A stretch of 64,000 nucleotides of DNA from Coriaria nepalensis (Eukaryota; Streptophyta; Magnoliopsida; Cucurbitales; Coriariaceae), in NCBI GenBank assembly GCA_027186245.1, contig CP114483.1:3234001-3298000 (forward strand), read 5' to 3'. Below the pieces are notes generated by a model. It searched no databases and was not told where the DNA came from. It saw only the letters and a program-made list of their open reading frames with translations. Below are positions 24,866-36,327 of this stretch, piece by piece; position 1 is the first letter of the stretch; the number at the start of each line of letters is the position of its first letter. The position numbers and the translations under genes are program-made.

Positions 24866-26237
24866 AGTGGTATCAGAGCCACCCATGACTGATTCATAAG
24901 AATTGAGGAATCATTGGAGATTTAAGTTTCAAATTTTGATCTTTTGAAGATTCTGAAATTTTGAGGTTTTGATTTTCCTATATGAAATTGGTGTACGTTG
25001 ATGTTAATTATCATCCTAAACTATATTATTTCCTTAGCTAATGTTCGAACGTTAATTCAAATATTGGAAATTATTTGATAATGTAAACATTACCATTAGC
25101 ATTTAATGGTAAGTTTTAATGGTTTTAGATTAAAATAATGTAGTCAATTTAACTTTTACCATTATCATTAGCATTATCGTTTAATATTGCACATTACCAT
25201 TAGCACTTAATGGTAAGAGAGAGAGAGAGGCAATTGATTAAGATTTAGTTAATTTTAATAATGGCAATCAGGGTAACATTTTGAAAATACTAAATGTTTA
25301 CACGTTTAGATTAAACGTTTCAATGTTAACGTTTCCTTTTTTTTTTTTTGAAGGAAAATGCTAGTGTTAATAAGGAAATATTAAATACTAATGGTGACTG
25401 TTATTTAGTAATTATTAGATTTAGTTAATTCTAATAATGACACTCTTAAGGAAAATTACAGTATGTTAATTATGAAATATTTAAACTAATATTAATGTTA
25501 TTTTATTAATCAATATTAATAAGGACACATTTAATCAAACATAAACGTTATTTTCCTAAATAACTAATATTGATTAATAAATTAATTAGTTAATTTTATG
25601 AACATTTAATTAAATAAATATTCAATGAAAACATTTATGGTAAAGATAATGTATTGATATATCAGATCATTGCAAATGGTTGCAATGGTAACGTTTAATT
25701 AATGTTTAATAAAGGAATCATTGAATGCTAATGTTTAGAACATTATTCAAACGTTTAAAAATTATTAATAAGGAAAATTAAATTAAATTCAAATAATTTG
25801 GTACATCAATTATGATTTATTAAAGTTGTCTAACATTCTAAATAGGCTAATTGAAACAAGATGTCGCCAAAGTGACCTCTCTTATGGAGATTGGTTTATT
25901 GGGAATGCTTGGATGTTTGTGTGTATGTATATTCATGCGGGTATTAGCCGGCCCAAAGGAAGGTTAATATTTGGCTCAATTACACACACACTTGTGGTGG
26001 TAAACATGTGACGATTATAAGGTTTAACATGTAAATAATAAATCGATTCAAAGATAGATTTATTATTTGACATGAATCATTGTCAATGTTTGATCACTAC
26101 AACAAGAGTACCACTTACACTTAATATTACTGTCCAAAGACTTGATATTAATGTTGCACTAGGTATCTTGAGATGGGGTTTACCATTATTTGAATTTGTT
26201 GATTATTATGTATTGTTATTAATGTGAGCTTGTTTGT
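24866..26237 (+). other. Leader of the NLR-exon Copia element, with primer binding site
   Basis: The primer site TGGTATCAGAGCC (24868-24880) lies two bases after the 5' LTR and fits initiator tRNA-Met. The rest is AT-rich, with recurring words such as 'attaccattagcattta' and 'taatggtaa' between 25080 and 25700, and a GA run near 25216. No coding sequence is recognisable before gag. Confidence 0.8.
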
Positions 26238-29200
26238 TTGTTAATATCATGTTCTCTTACAGCTAGTGTTTCTACTATATCTACTAATCTCAACTCAATA
26301 CCCATGCTTAATGGAAACAACTTTAAGGATTGGAAAGAGAATATACACATTGTTCTCGGTTGTATGGATCTAGACCTTGTTGCACTTCGGATTGAGCAAC
26401 CCGCTTCTCTTACGAATGCAAGTTCTCCTGATGACATGAAGAACTTTGAGAAGTGGAATCGCTCAAATCGCATGAGTCTCATGATCATTAAGCGTGGCAT
26501 TCCAGAGGCATTTAGGGGTGCGGTATCCGAAGGGATAACCAATGCCAAAGATTTCCTAGCCGAAATTGAGAAGCATTTTGCAAAAAACGATAAGGTAGAA
26601 ACAAGCATGCTTTTCCAAAGCTTGATTTCCATGAAATACAAAGGCAAAGGAAATATCAGGGAGTACATTATGGAAATGTCTCATCTTGCTTCTAAGCTTA
26701 AGTCACTGAAGCTCGAGCTGTCTGACGACTTGCTAGTGCATTTGGTATTAATCTCTCTCCCTGCACAATACAGCCAATTTAAGATCAGTTACAACTGTCA
26801 AAAAGAGAAATGGACTCTTAATGAGCTCATTTCGTACTGTGTACAAGAAGAAGAGAGATTGAAGCAAGATAGGACAGAAAGTGCTCATTTGGCTAGCACT
26901 TCTAAAGATAAAGGCAAAAAGAGGAAAAAAAATGAAGCTGCTAAGGGTCCAGCTCCAAAGAAACAACAACAAGATAATGAGAGTTGTTTCTTTTGTAACA
27001 AACCTGGACACGTGAAGAAGGAGTGTACCAAATATCACGCTTGGCGTGTAAGGAAAGGTACGTTTCCTAATTTGGTCTGTTCCGAGGTAAATTTAGCTTT
27101 AGTTTCTAGAAACACATGGTGGATAGATTCTGGTGCAACTACTCACATTAGTGTTTCTATGCAGGGTTGCCTGAGTTACCGAAAGCCAAGTGATGTTGAA
27201 AGACACATCTTTGTGGGCGATGGAAAGTCAGTGGAAGTAAAGGCAATAGGGCATTTTAGGTTATTATTAGGAACTGGTTTTTATTTGGATTTGATAGATA
27301 CTTTTGTTGTACCGTCTTTTAGACGGAATTTGGTTTCAGTTTCTTTGTTGGACAAATCCAGTTATAATTGTTCATTTGGAAACAATCAGTTTACTTTATC
27401 TATAAATTCAAGTGTTGTTGGAACTGGTTCTCTTAATGTTTATGACAACCTATATTTGTTAGATTCTATTGCATCTTATAATGAAGCCTTACATGTGAAA
27501 TCACGAGGTACTAAACGCAAAATTAATAAAGAAAATTCTGCTACATTATGGCACAAACGCTTAGGTCACATCTCTAGAAATAGAGTTGAGCGACTTGTGT
27601 CTGAAGGAATTCTAGATTCCCTTGACTTTACAGACTTTGATGTCTGTATTGATTGCATCAAGGGAAAACATACCAAATCAAAGAAATTAGGTGCCAACAA
27701 AACTACAAACGTCTTAGAACTGATTCACACAGATATATGTGGACCATTCCCTAAAGCATCTTGGAATGGTCAACAATATTTTATATCATTCATAGACGAT
27801 TACTCAAGATATGGGTACATATTTCTTATACATGAGAAATCACAGTCTTTGGACGTGTTCAAATCATTTAAGGCTGAAGTTGAAAACCAACTCAACAAAA
27901 GAATCAAGAGCGTCAGATCTGACCGTGGTGGTGAATACTATGGTAGATATGACGGTTCAGGTGAACAACGTCTAGGACCTTTTGCTAAATTCCTAGAGGA
28001 ATGTGGAATTGTCCCACAGTACACCATGCCAGGATCACCTAGTATGAATGGTGTAGCTGAAAGGCGAAACCGAACTCTTAAGGATATGGTAAGGAGTATG
28101 ATTAGTCATTCCACCTTACTAGAGTCACTCTGGGGTGAAGCACTCAAAACAGCAGCTTATATTCTGAACCGAGTGCCAACTAAAGCAGCTGCAAAAACAC
28201 CTTATGAGCTTTGGACAGGCAGAAAACCTAGTCTTAAGCACTTACATATTTGGGGATGTCCTTCTGAGGCAAGGCCTTATAGGCCACGTGAAAAGAAACT
28301 GGACTCCAAAACAGTAAGCAGTTACTTTATTGGCTATGCTGAACGATCTAGAGGCTATAAATTTTATAATCCCACACTTAGGTCAATTTTTGAAACGGGA
28401 ACTGCAATATTTTTTGAGGATGTTGAGTTTGGGGGGAGAAAGGTTAAAGACATTGTATTTAAGGATGAAGAGGAATCGGTCTCGATTCCTACTATCACTT
28501 TTGACAATGTGCATGTTTCTATACCTGTCATTGATCAAGAAGTGAATCCGAATCCTCAACCAGACAATGTTGAACAACCCTACATTCAAAATGAGGTAAT
28601 TGTTCCTGAGGAACAAACTCAACAACCTCAAGAACCAGTGCCATTAAGACGATCCACTAGAGAAAGAAGAAATGCAATTCCAGACGATTTTATCGTATTT
28701 CTTCAGGAACATGAGGAAGATAATGGAATGGTGGAAGATGATCCAATCAACTTCCACCAAGCCATGCAAGGTTCCAACTCTCAAAATTGGATTAAAGCCA
28801 TGAATGAGGAGTACAAGTCCATGCAAGATAATAAGGTTTGGGAACTTGTCCCATTACCAGACGGTGTGAAACCCATTGGTTGCAAATGGATATTTAAAAC
28901 CAAGAGGAATTCAAAAGGTAATGTGGAAAAGTTTAAGGCACGTCTTGTAGCTAAGGGCTTTACCCAAAAACAAGGAATTGACTATAAAGAGACTTTCTCT
29001 CCTGTTTCAACGAAAGACTCTTTTAGGACAATCATGGCACTCGTAGCACATTTTGACCTTGAGCTACATCAAATGGATGTCAAAACAGCATTTCTCAATG
29101 GTGACATTGATGAAACAATTTATATAGTGCAACCAAAAAATTTTGTGTCTGGAGACCCAAAAAATATGGTTTGCAAATTGACCAAATCCATTTATGGGCT

Positions 29201-30323
29201 CAAGCAGGCCTCTCGTTAGTGGTACTACAAATTTCATCAAGTGATTATCTCATTTGGTTTTGAGATAAATGTTGTTGATGATTGTGTGTATCATAAATTC
29301 AGTGGGAGTAAGTACATATTCCTGGTTTTGTATGTCGATGACATATTGCTTGCCACAAATGATATAGGTATATTGCACGACACCAAGAGATTTCTATCAA
29401 AGAATTTTGAGATGAAAGATCTTGGTGATGCCTCCTTTGTATTAGGAATTCAAATATACCGAGATCGCTCTTGGGGTATTCTTGGACTATCACAAAGGAG
29501 CTATATCGATAAAGTACTTAAAAGATTTGGCATGCAAGATAGCAAACCAGGTGACACCCCTGTCGCTAAGGGAGATAAGTTCAGTCTGAGTCAATGCCCG
29601 AAAAATAGCCTTGAAGTTAAGGAAATGCAGAAAATTCCCCATGCATCAGCTGTAGGGAGTCTAATGTATGCTCAAGTGTGTACGCGTCCGGATATTGCGT
29701 ACATTGTTGGGATGTTAGGCAGATATTTAAGCAATCCTGGGATGGATCATTGGAAAGCAGTCAAACGGGTTATGAGATATTTATAGAGAACAAAGGATTA
29801 CATGCTCACATATAGGAGATTGGATCAGTTGGAGATCATGGGGTATTCCGACTCCGATTATGCTGGATGCCAAGACAGTAGAAAATCCACATCAGGCTAC
29901 GTTTACCTGTTGGCTGGTGGAGCTATATCTTGGAAGAGTGCTAAACAGACACTCATAGCTTCTTCCACCATGGCAGCAGAGTTTGTAGCATGCTATGAGG
30001 CATCCAACCATGGAATATGGCTGCAAAATTTTGTCACTAGGCTGCGCATTCTGGAGGGTATCGAAAGACCACTCAAACTATATTGTGATAATAAGTCAGC
30101 AGTGTTACATTCCAATAACAACAGGAGCTCATCTAGGTCAAAGCATATTGACATTAAGTTCCTAGTTGTGAAGGAGAGAGTGCAGAGTGGACATATATCC
30201 ATAGAGCACATTGGAACAAACTCCATGATAGCGGATCCGCTTACAAAAGGATTACCACCCAAGGTCTTTCATAAGCACACTGCTTATATGAGTGTTATTT
30301 TGTTTGAGGATATTTTATTATAG
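26238..30323 (+). pseudogene. Copia gag-pol polyprotein with two in-frame stops
   Basis: The domains lie in one frame. Gag has a CCHC knuckle '[14 protein letters not shown]' near residue 250. Protease is [11 protein letters not shown] near 297. Pre-integrase is [10 protein letters not shown] near 438. The integrase core contains HTDICGP, then SDRGGEYY. Reverse transcriptase starts near CKWIF (about 882) and includes [11 protein letters not shown]. RNase H contains SDSDYAGCQDSRKST. TAG codons at 29217-29219 (in reverse transcriptase) and 29784-29786 (just before RNase H) interrupt an otherwise continuous frame, with no frameshift. Both lie where a C-to-T change in a CAG codon would explain the stop. 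As it stands, this copy cannot make full-length pol. Confidence 0.92.
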
Positions 30324-30749
30324 TGAGAGTTTTATATATATTTTAGTCCTTTGTGTTTGACTTTTGGACATATTTACATACTTATGCATTAGGATACTTT
30401 TCTGATCGGAAATAAAGAAATTCAGCACATTTCACTCTGTTTCATTGTGTGTAGAATATTGATCTCAATAAAGTAAGGTAGGACCAATTGGAAATAGACA
30501 TGTGTGGATCACATTGCATGTGATTTTCATGCTACGCATCCATGATTGATCTATGTCATTTGGCTATATTGGTATATGTGACCATTGATGGGTTTAGTTA
30601 CGTTAAATGTCACGAAGACCGCTTTGATTCTATACTGATGTAGCCGATGGACGAGATTGTCCAATATACCCTAAGGTTACGATAGTAAATTCTGGAGCTC
30701 ATAAAGTTGAACACATTTATAAAGTTACATATGTGGCTCGGTGGGAGAT

Positions 30750-31282
30750 TGTTGGCATATTTCAACATATGGGGCCACACATGTAAATATATTTTAATGT
30801 GTTGTGCTATCATAAATAAGCCTAAATAAAGTGATCTAATTAAGAATTAAATATTAGGCTTAAGGGTATAATTGTCATGGAATTAATGCGTAGATACATT
30901 AGTAAAATTTCTATATTTAATGAGGGCCAAATTAGAAATATTTAATACTTAAATAACCAATGGTTATTTAAAGCAGTTATGGTCCCCAAATTGTACGAAG
31001 AGAAAAATAAATAACAAAAATAAAAAAATTCTTATCTGCATCCCCATCAACAGAGAAAGAAGGACAATATTATTGTCGTAAGGTTCGTACCAATTTGGAA
31101 GATCACAACCCGTAAATTCACCTCCGGCAATGGATTCAGGTATGCTTCCGCTTTCTATATCTCCACTTTCTTTTGAATTTACATGGGTAGTAACAAGTGA
31201 TTTTAAGATTTATTACAAATCACGTTAGATATACGATTATGCATACTCTAACAAGATATATACGATTATGCATACTCTAACA
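30750..31282 (+). repeat. 3' LTR of the NLR-exon Copia element
   Basis: 533-bp partner of 24328-24865. It is preceded by a purine tract (GGTGGGAGAT, about 30740-30749) that would prime plus-strand synthesis. Confidence 0.94.
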
Positions 31283-31624
31283 GTTTCAAATGAACAAGCT
31301 GGTAATTTAGGAGAGGAATGTGAATCACATGATCATTTTGTCTTTCCCTCCTTGTATACACTGCAGCTGGAGGATCTAAATAATCTCCGGAGTTTCTATA
31401 CGGGTAAATCTACTCTCAAATTGCCATGTTTGAGTGATCTGACAATTAAGGGATGTCCAAAGATGAAAATATTTTGTCTTGGATATCTGTTAACCCGAAG
31501 GCTTGTTTCTATAAATTTAGATAACGAGAGGTTAACAATATCTTATAAGGGGTTTAACGATATGCTTCTGCAAAAATTTCATCAAAATAAGGTATGTAAT
31601 TTGATGTGTATATATATTCTTTGA

Positions 31625-32823
31625 TTTTTAATCGTTAAATTATACTAATATATGTTTAGATTTCTATGTTTGTATCTATCACAATTCGATATAAATGGGA
31701 ACAAGAGAAGACAACCCGGTTTCATGAAGGGTGATCTTATTTTCCAGTATTGTTCTCGGCAGGAAGAAGAAGAAGAAGAAGACAACATTGGCCAAACCAT
31801 CTCATGCATGGGGACAACAGGCAGCTCACATCCACCATCGCCAAAGAGGAAGGCTGAGCTTGTTCTGAAGGGGATTTTTTGTTTTTATGTTTTTTTTGTT
31901 TTTGTTCTTTCTTTCTTTCTTTCTTTCTAAGATATGCAACTGATATCTGAATATCAAGGGGGAAAGGGGGAGTATCTTTAAAGGAAACATTGGAATGTTG
32001 TTCAAAGTTGTCTTGGAGGTTCAAAACCCAATTTGTTAGGTTGGAAAGATAGGAAACTCTCATGTTTGGGTTGTGTTGATCTTTCAAGGATGATTGATTC
32101 TCACATTTGGTTTGTGAAATCCATTTTGGGATTGGATCCCAAAGCATGCTTTCATCTACTCGTATTTTACTTGAAAACTCAATGAAAATAAGAGTATACA
32201 TCCATTTAAGTTCAATGAAAATACATATGTAGCTATTCTGATTGATTCCCCTTTTGAAATCTTTTAGACCTCAATCAATTATATTAGTTGTCGGGTTGTG
32301 TCTAAGCTGTACTGTTATGTAAAAGAGTTGTTTTTTTTTTTCTTTCTTTCTCGACCTCTCTTAATCTTCACTCTGCCAGTTTCTCTGATGGTTGGTATTC
32401 AGTGAGAGATCAATGTGTTTGCTTTTCAAATAAGCATATACTGCTTGAACTTATTTAATGGTACCACATCTGTTTGCAGCATTAAAGACTACATTGGACA
32501 AACAAAGTTGTTCTTTCTTATGAAGGAACCAAGACTTCCCACAATGTGGTTTTTCCAACACCGTTTTGCAGATTTAGTTTAGCACTTATCCAAATATGGT
32601 CCAAATGTGGCTATAGTAATGCCAAAAATAAGACTAATATTTACCATTTAAATCTTAGAATTATAAAACTATATTAATTTATAGTTCCATAAAAAAAATA
32701 ATAAAAAAATAAAATAAAATAAGAAATTGTTCCGAGATCTGTCTGATCGAACCAAAGTCCGAAGCAGAAATCGCGGAGGAGGAGGAGGAGGAGGCGAAGA
32801 AGATCTGCTAAGCGAAGGGGAAA
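31625..32823. other. Region between NLR remnant and GRXS14
   Basis: The left part (31625-31880) may hold the terminal NLR exon: a frame around 31652-31720 continues plausibly but carries no LRR signature. A GAA-rich run (31761-31782) and a CTTT repeat (31904-31928) follow. Most of the remainder is a broken copy of GRXS14 sequence, annotated separately. The GRXS14 promoter should lie in 32590-32823. Confidence 0.5.
31880..32585 (+). pseudogene. Partial GRXS14 duplicate (intron 1 plus start of exon 2)
   Basis: This stretch aligns with 33300-34000 inside the intact GRXS14 gene just downstream. It shares the CTTT-rich tract, 'tcatttggtttgtgaaatcc'-like intron text, 'atcttcactctgccagtt', and the acceptor context 'ggtaccacatctgtttgcag'. 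At 32480-32580 it resembles the exon encoding the CGFS region but has lost about 11 and about 15 bases, so the frame is broken. No exon 1 or exon 3 counterpart is present. It is a segmental copy rather than a processed one, because intron sequence is included. Confidence 0.85.
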
Positions 32824-35085
32824 ATGGCGTGCACCGGAGTTTTTCAGCCAATTGTTTCATCCTCCTCCGTCTCTTGTTCATTCGGAAGAGTTTCTTTAGA
32901 CTGTAAAGCAGCCGTTGTTACTCCAATCCCTAGCAACCAGGCTCGACTCACCTTGAGTCTTGGGAATCGAGATTCTCTCTTGTTTGGACCTAGGTCGAGG
33001 ACTAGGGGGAATACCGCCGCATTTCGTTGCTTATCCGGTGAGGCTATTTTCTACTTCGCTTTCTTTTTCAGCATCTTATTTGTGATTTTCTGGTATTCGA
33101 TGCTGCTTTGAATTGGTTGAAGTCTGATTGGGATTTGTGTTTGCGTTTTCGGACTCGAATTTGTGAGTACTTAGGTTATTCTAAAGGGGATTTTTTCCCC
33201 CTTAGTGGAATATTGATTAAGCTTTTGTGGAGTGTTTCGGATGAACCACCGCAAAGTATTCTGGAATTTAGTTCATATTAGACTCTGCTTTTTTTTTTTT
33301 CTTTCTTTCTTTCATTTTTCTTTTTTCTTTTTCTTTTTTCTAAGATGGGTAGCTGATATCCGAATCTGTTTGGTTTCTTGATTATTGGTCCAAAATCCTA
33401 GTAATAAGGACTCTCATGTTTTGTTTGTATTGATCATTCAAGGACGATTCATTCCCCCATTTGGTTTGTGAAATCCACTTTAGGATTGGATCCATTGCAA
33501 AATGCTTTCATCTGCTTGTATTTATCTAGAAACTATACGTAAATAAAAGAATATATCCATTTAAGTCCAATGAAAATAACTATTATTCTTGGAGTCTATT
33601 TCATTCTCACTGATTCCCCATTGTTTGAAATCTTTTAGATCTAAATAAATTATATTAGTTCTCAGGTTGTTTCTAAGCTGTACTGTTATGATTATAGAGA
33701 AGAATCGTGTAAACCAAAAATATGTACAATATGTTTAGACGATTTTTTCTTTATCTACATTTTTTAATCTTCACTCTGCCAGTTTTTTGTGACGGTATTC
33801 AGCGAGATATGTTTACTTTTCAGATAAGCATACCACTTGAACTTATTTAATGGTACCACATCTGTTTGCAGCATTAACTCCCGCACTAAAGACTACATTG
33901 GACAAAGTGGTCACTTCTCAGAAAGTTGTTCTTTTTATGAAGGGAACCAAGGACTTCCCACAATGTGGTTTCTCCAACACTGTTGTGCAGATTTTAAAGT
34001 CTCTGAATGTACCTTTTGAGACTATAAACATACTGGAGAATGAATTACTTCGTCAAGGATTAAAGGAATATTCCAATTGGCCAACATTTCCTCAACTTTA
34101 TATTGAGGGAGAGTTCTTTGGTGGCTGTGACATCACTGTTGGTAAGCATATTAATTTCTCGGTGTATTCTCTTAAATCTCTTCAGCAGTTAGTAACATAC
34201 AAGTATTACATGAGAAATTTAGAAGTGATATTGTTAATATAGCTAGAGTTTTTCTAAGACTCAATCATCTCATCAGTAAATGGACTCATTATCTCTTATG
34301 ACATCATAAAATGTATGGTAGACTGAGCTTACCTTTTAGTACCCACCATCAATTCATTCTTGTTTGATGTCCTAATCTTCTGTATTAGACATTTAGGCTG
34401 AGCTTGTTTGAGCGGATGTGAAACTGGAGGTTGTGAAACTGAATATTGAAAAAAATCATAAAGGTTATGAGGTATACGATATAGGAAAGGACATTTATTT
34501 AGTTTAGTGCTTGTCCAAACTGGAATCTTTGAAAACCAAACACTTAATCTAGTACACCGTTTTGGGAGTGTCTGTAGAGATATAAATGTATGCATCAGTT
34601 ACAACTTACACCCACCTGACACTTCCCATGTGAAGTAACAAACTAAAGAAACTCAACCGAAGTAGGATCAGCTATTTGAATAAGGTTAAAGTGATGAAAC
34701 TCTGGTTATTTTGTGATGTGGTACTGCCACCTGGTGCTATAACTATACAAAAAGTCTTCTTTAATGTTCACCCTGTTGGATCCTACTGTCAAATGGGGAT
34801 TCTTAATGTGGCATGAGTAGGCTTATCTCTATTTTAGAATTTGGGAAACCTGCATAAATATGTCGTCTTTTCCATAACCATGCTCCTGTTTCGATTGGTT
34901 GCATTTTCCATGTTCTTTAGCCACATTGTAAAATGTATACTGTAATAGATGTGGACTTACTATGAACATACCCACTGTGATTCTGAAAACAGAATTCTTG
35001 GTGATCTCTCTTTTTTCTTTTGGTTACAGACGCATATCAGAGCGGGCAATTGCAGGAAGTACTGGAGAAGGCAATGTGTTCATGA
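32824..35085 (+). CDS. GRXS14: Monothiol glutaredoxin S14, chloroplastic
   Basis: A CGFS-type glutaredoxin; these bind a glutathione-ligated [2Fe-2S] cluster and pass it to plastid acceptor proteins. Exons: 32824-33037, 33872-34141, 35030-35085; the phase closes at 179 residues. Residues 1 to about 68 are Ser-rich with Arg and few acidic residues, a plastid transit peptide. Glutaredoxin features: K95 before the active site, CGFS at 103-106, WPTFPQLY (TFPQLY supplies the cis-Pro), and GGCDI for glutathione binding. The C terminus (LEKAMCS) matches the Arabidopsis family member. It neighbours its own broken duplicate, which lies immediately upstream on the same strand. Confidence 0.95.
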
Positions 35086-36327
35086 AAGTCTTATTTCAAT
35101 GTAAATTGTATTATATTTCTCATACTGTCTTGGAAGATCAGACCCACTCCCATGTATCTAGGAAAGGGCTGATTTGAGAATTGCTTCAGCTTATATTTTG
35201 TATGAATAATACAATTTAATAAAATTTTCTCCAGTTTTACAAAACTTTTAAGTAAGAAGCTAAAACTACGACTCTCGACCTCGTTTTGATTGTCATTCAT
35301 TCTCATCCTCAATAATTCTTTGTTTCAATTCTATCATTTTTAACAAGTTTGAATCTTCCTCATTTGCTGATAATAACTAGTCAAATAAAACATCTTGATC
35401 ATTTCCCCAAAAAAGGAAAAAAAATCTATTGCTCTGTAAAAATGTAAAAATCACAGGTTCAAAACAAGCAAAATTACCTCTCTCCACAATAAAATTAAAA
35501 AAAAAAACCACATGATATTTTTCCTTCAATATTTCTTGTACTTGTAAACAAATTTTGAATTTTTTTTTTTAAAAATGTATAAATATTCTGTCTCTAGAGC
35601 TGATACTCGAAAAACAAGCTCAAAATTGGTCCTATAATTTAGGCAGGTGCAAAACACCCATACCCAATCCAATGCGTCCGATCAGATATTATGCCTTAAG
35701 AAATCGATCGGATCGAATATCTAATCCAATCAATTTATCAGATATCTGACATGTTGATTTAATTATTAAAAAACAAATAAAATGAGAGATTTAAAGAAAT
35801 GTAATCAAATAATGAAAAATAAGAGATTTAGAGAATTGGCCATTGGCAGTAATGGTTGAATTTCCATCTCTGAGGATGAGATCTAAGAAAATGTAATCAA
35901 ATAACAAAAAATGTTATATATGTTTTGACGGATTTAATGGTATATATATGTTACTATATGCATATATACATATATATACCAAACAAAAATGGATATCCAG
36001 GTACCGGATCCGATCAAAACTTTGGACATCCACACACATCAAGTCGGATCAGATCCGACCCGACACTCATATAAATGAACCTTTTGATACCCGAAAAGGC
36101 AACAAGGAATGTTTTGTCTCCATATCGAAAACTCATACTGAACAAGGAATGATTCACCCAAGAAAATTTAACTTATCCTTACATGGGTCCTAGGGAACGA
36201 AGGACCCCGAACATTTGTCGTATCAGAGTTGTCTCCAACTGGGCCCCTATGTCTTTCTGGGACGATTCAGAACACAAGTTTGAGCATTGTGGCAATCTTG
36301 AATTTTAGATATACATGCCCCCATTTG
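35086..36327. other. Intergenic region between convergent GRXS14 and membrane-protein genes
   Basis: AT-rich with many A or T runs. Between 35640 and 36060 it has repeated GATCCGATC/GATCGGATC-like words and 'caggtgcaaaacaccc', which suggests an old transposon remnant. I found neither clear terminal repeats nor a duplication. No coding exon is supported. Confidence 0.5.

Larger units (their letters stand above)
24328..31282 (+). mobile_element. Ty1/Copia retrotransposon inserted in an LRR exon of the NLR
   Basis: A structurally complete 6955-bp element. It has a 5-bp duplication GTTTC (24323-24327 and 31283-31287), LTRs of about 535 bp, a tRNA-Met primer site, a 1.37-kb leader, and gag-pol in one reading frame broken by two TAG codons. 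By eye the LTRs differ at about a dozen positions plus a few short indels, pointing to a fairly recent insertion. This is a different family from the SCYL-intron and PPR-gene elements. Confidence 0.95.
20468..31591 (+). pseudogene. Disrupted NB-ARC-LRR (NLR) disease-resistance gene, At4g27190/RPS2-like
   Basis: NLRs are cytosolic receptors that trigger immune responses. Exon 1 encodes an NB-ARC: P-loop GMGGIGKT (113-120), kinase-2 LIILDDIWE (182-190), RNBS-B KVILTSR, GGLPLA, RNBS-D 'LFLLCSLFPEDY', MHD (388-390). LRRs follow. An in-frame TGA at 21785-21787 cuts it at codon 439; the same frame then stays open to 22927. LRR exons continue at 23062-23865 and 23996-24327. A Copia element interrupts the last one, and it resumes at 31288-31591 in the correct frame once one copy of the GTTTC duplication is removed. 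The protein lacks the usual N-terminal coiled coil: about 70 Gly/Ser/Thr-rich residues precede the NB-ARC. A further exon after 31591 is possible (around 31650-31720). Whether a truncated NB-ARC product is made cannot be told from sequence. Confidence 0.9.

Noticed and set aside
25826..26011. Small open frame in the Copia leader
   Set aside because: Lies between primer site and gag in AT-rich DNA, with no recognisable features. Probably chance.
26219..26668. 149-codon minus-strand open frame
   Set aside because: Antisense to the gag part of a Copia element.
31652..31930. Independent small gene after the NLR
   Set aside because: The right half lies in GAA and CTTT repeats and in the GRXS14 duplicate. 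The left part may be the NLR's last exon but has no diagnostic motif.
31761..31930. CRISPR-like or satellite repeat
   Set aside because: Only short GAA and CTTT simple repeats. No spacer-repeat structure occurs anywhere in the window.
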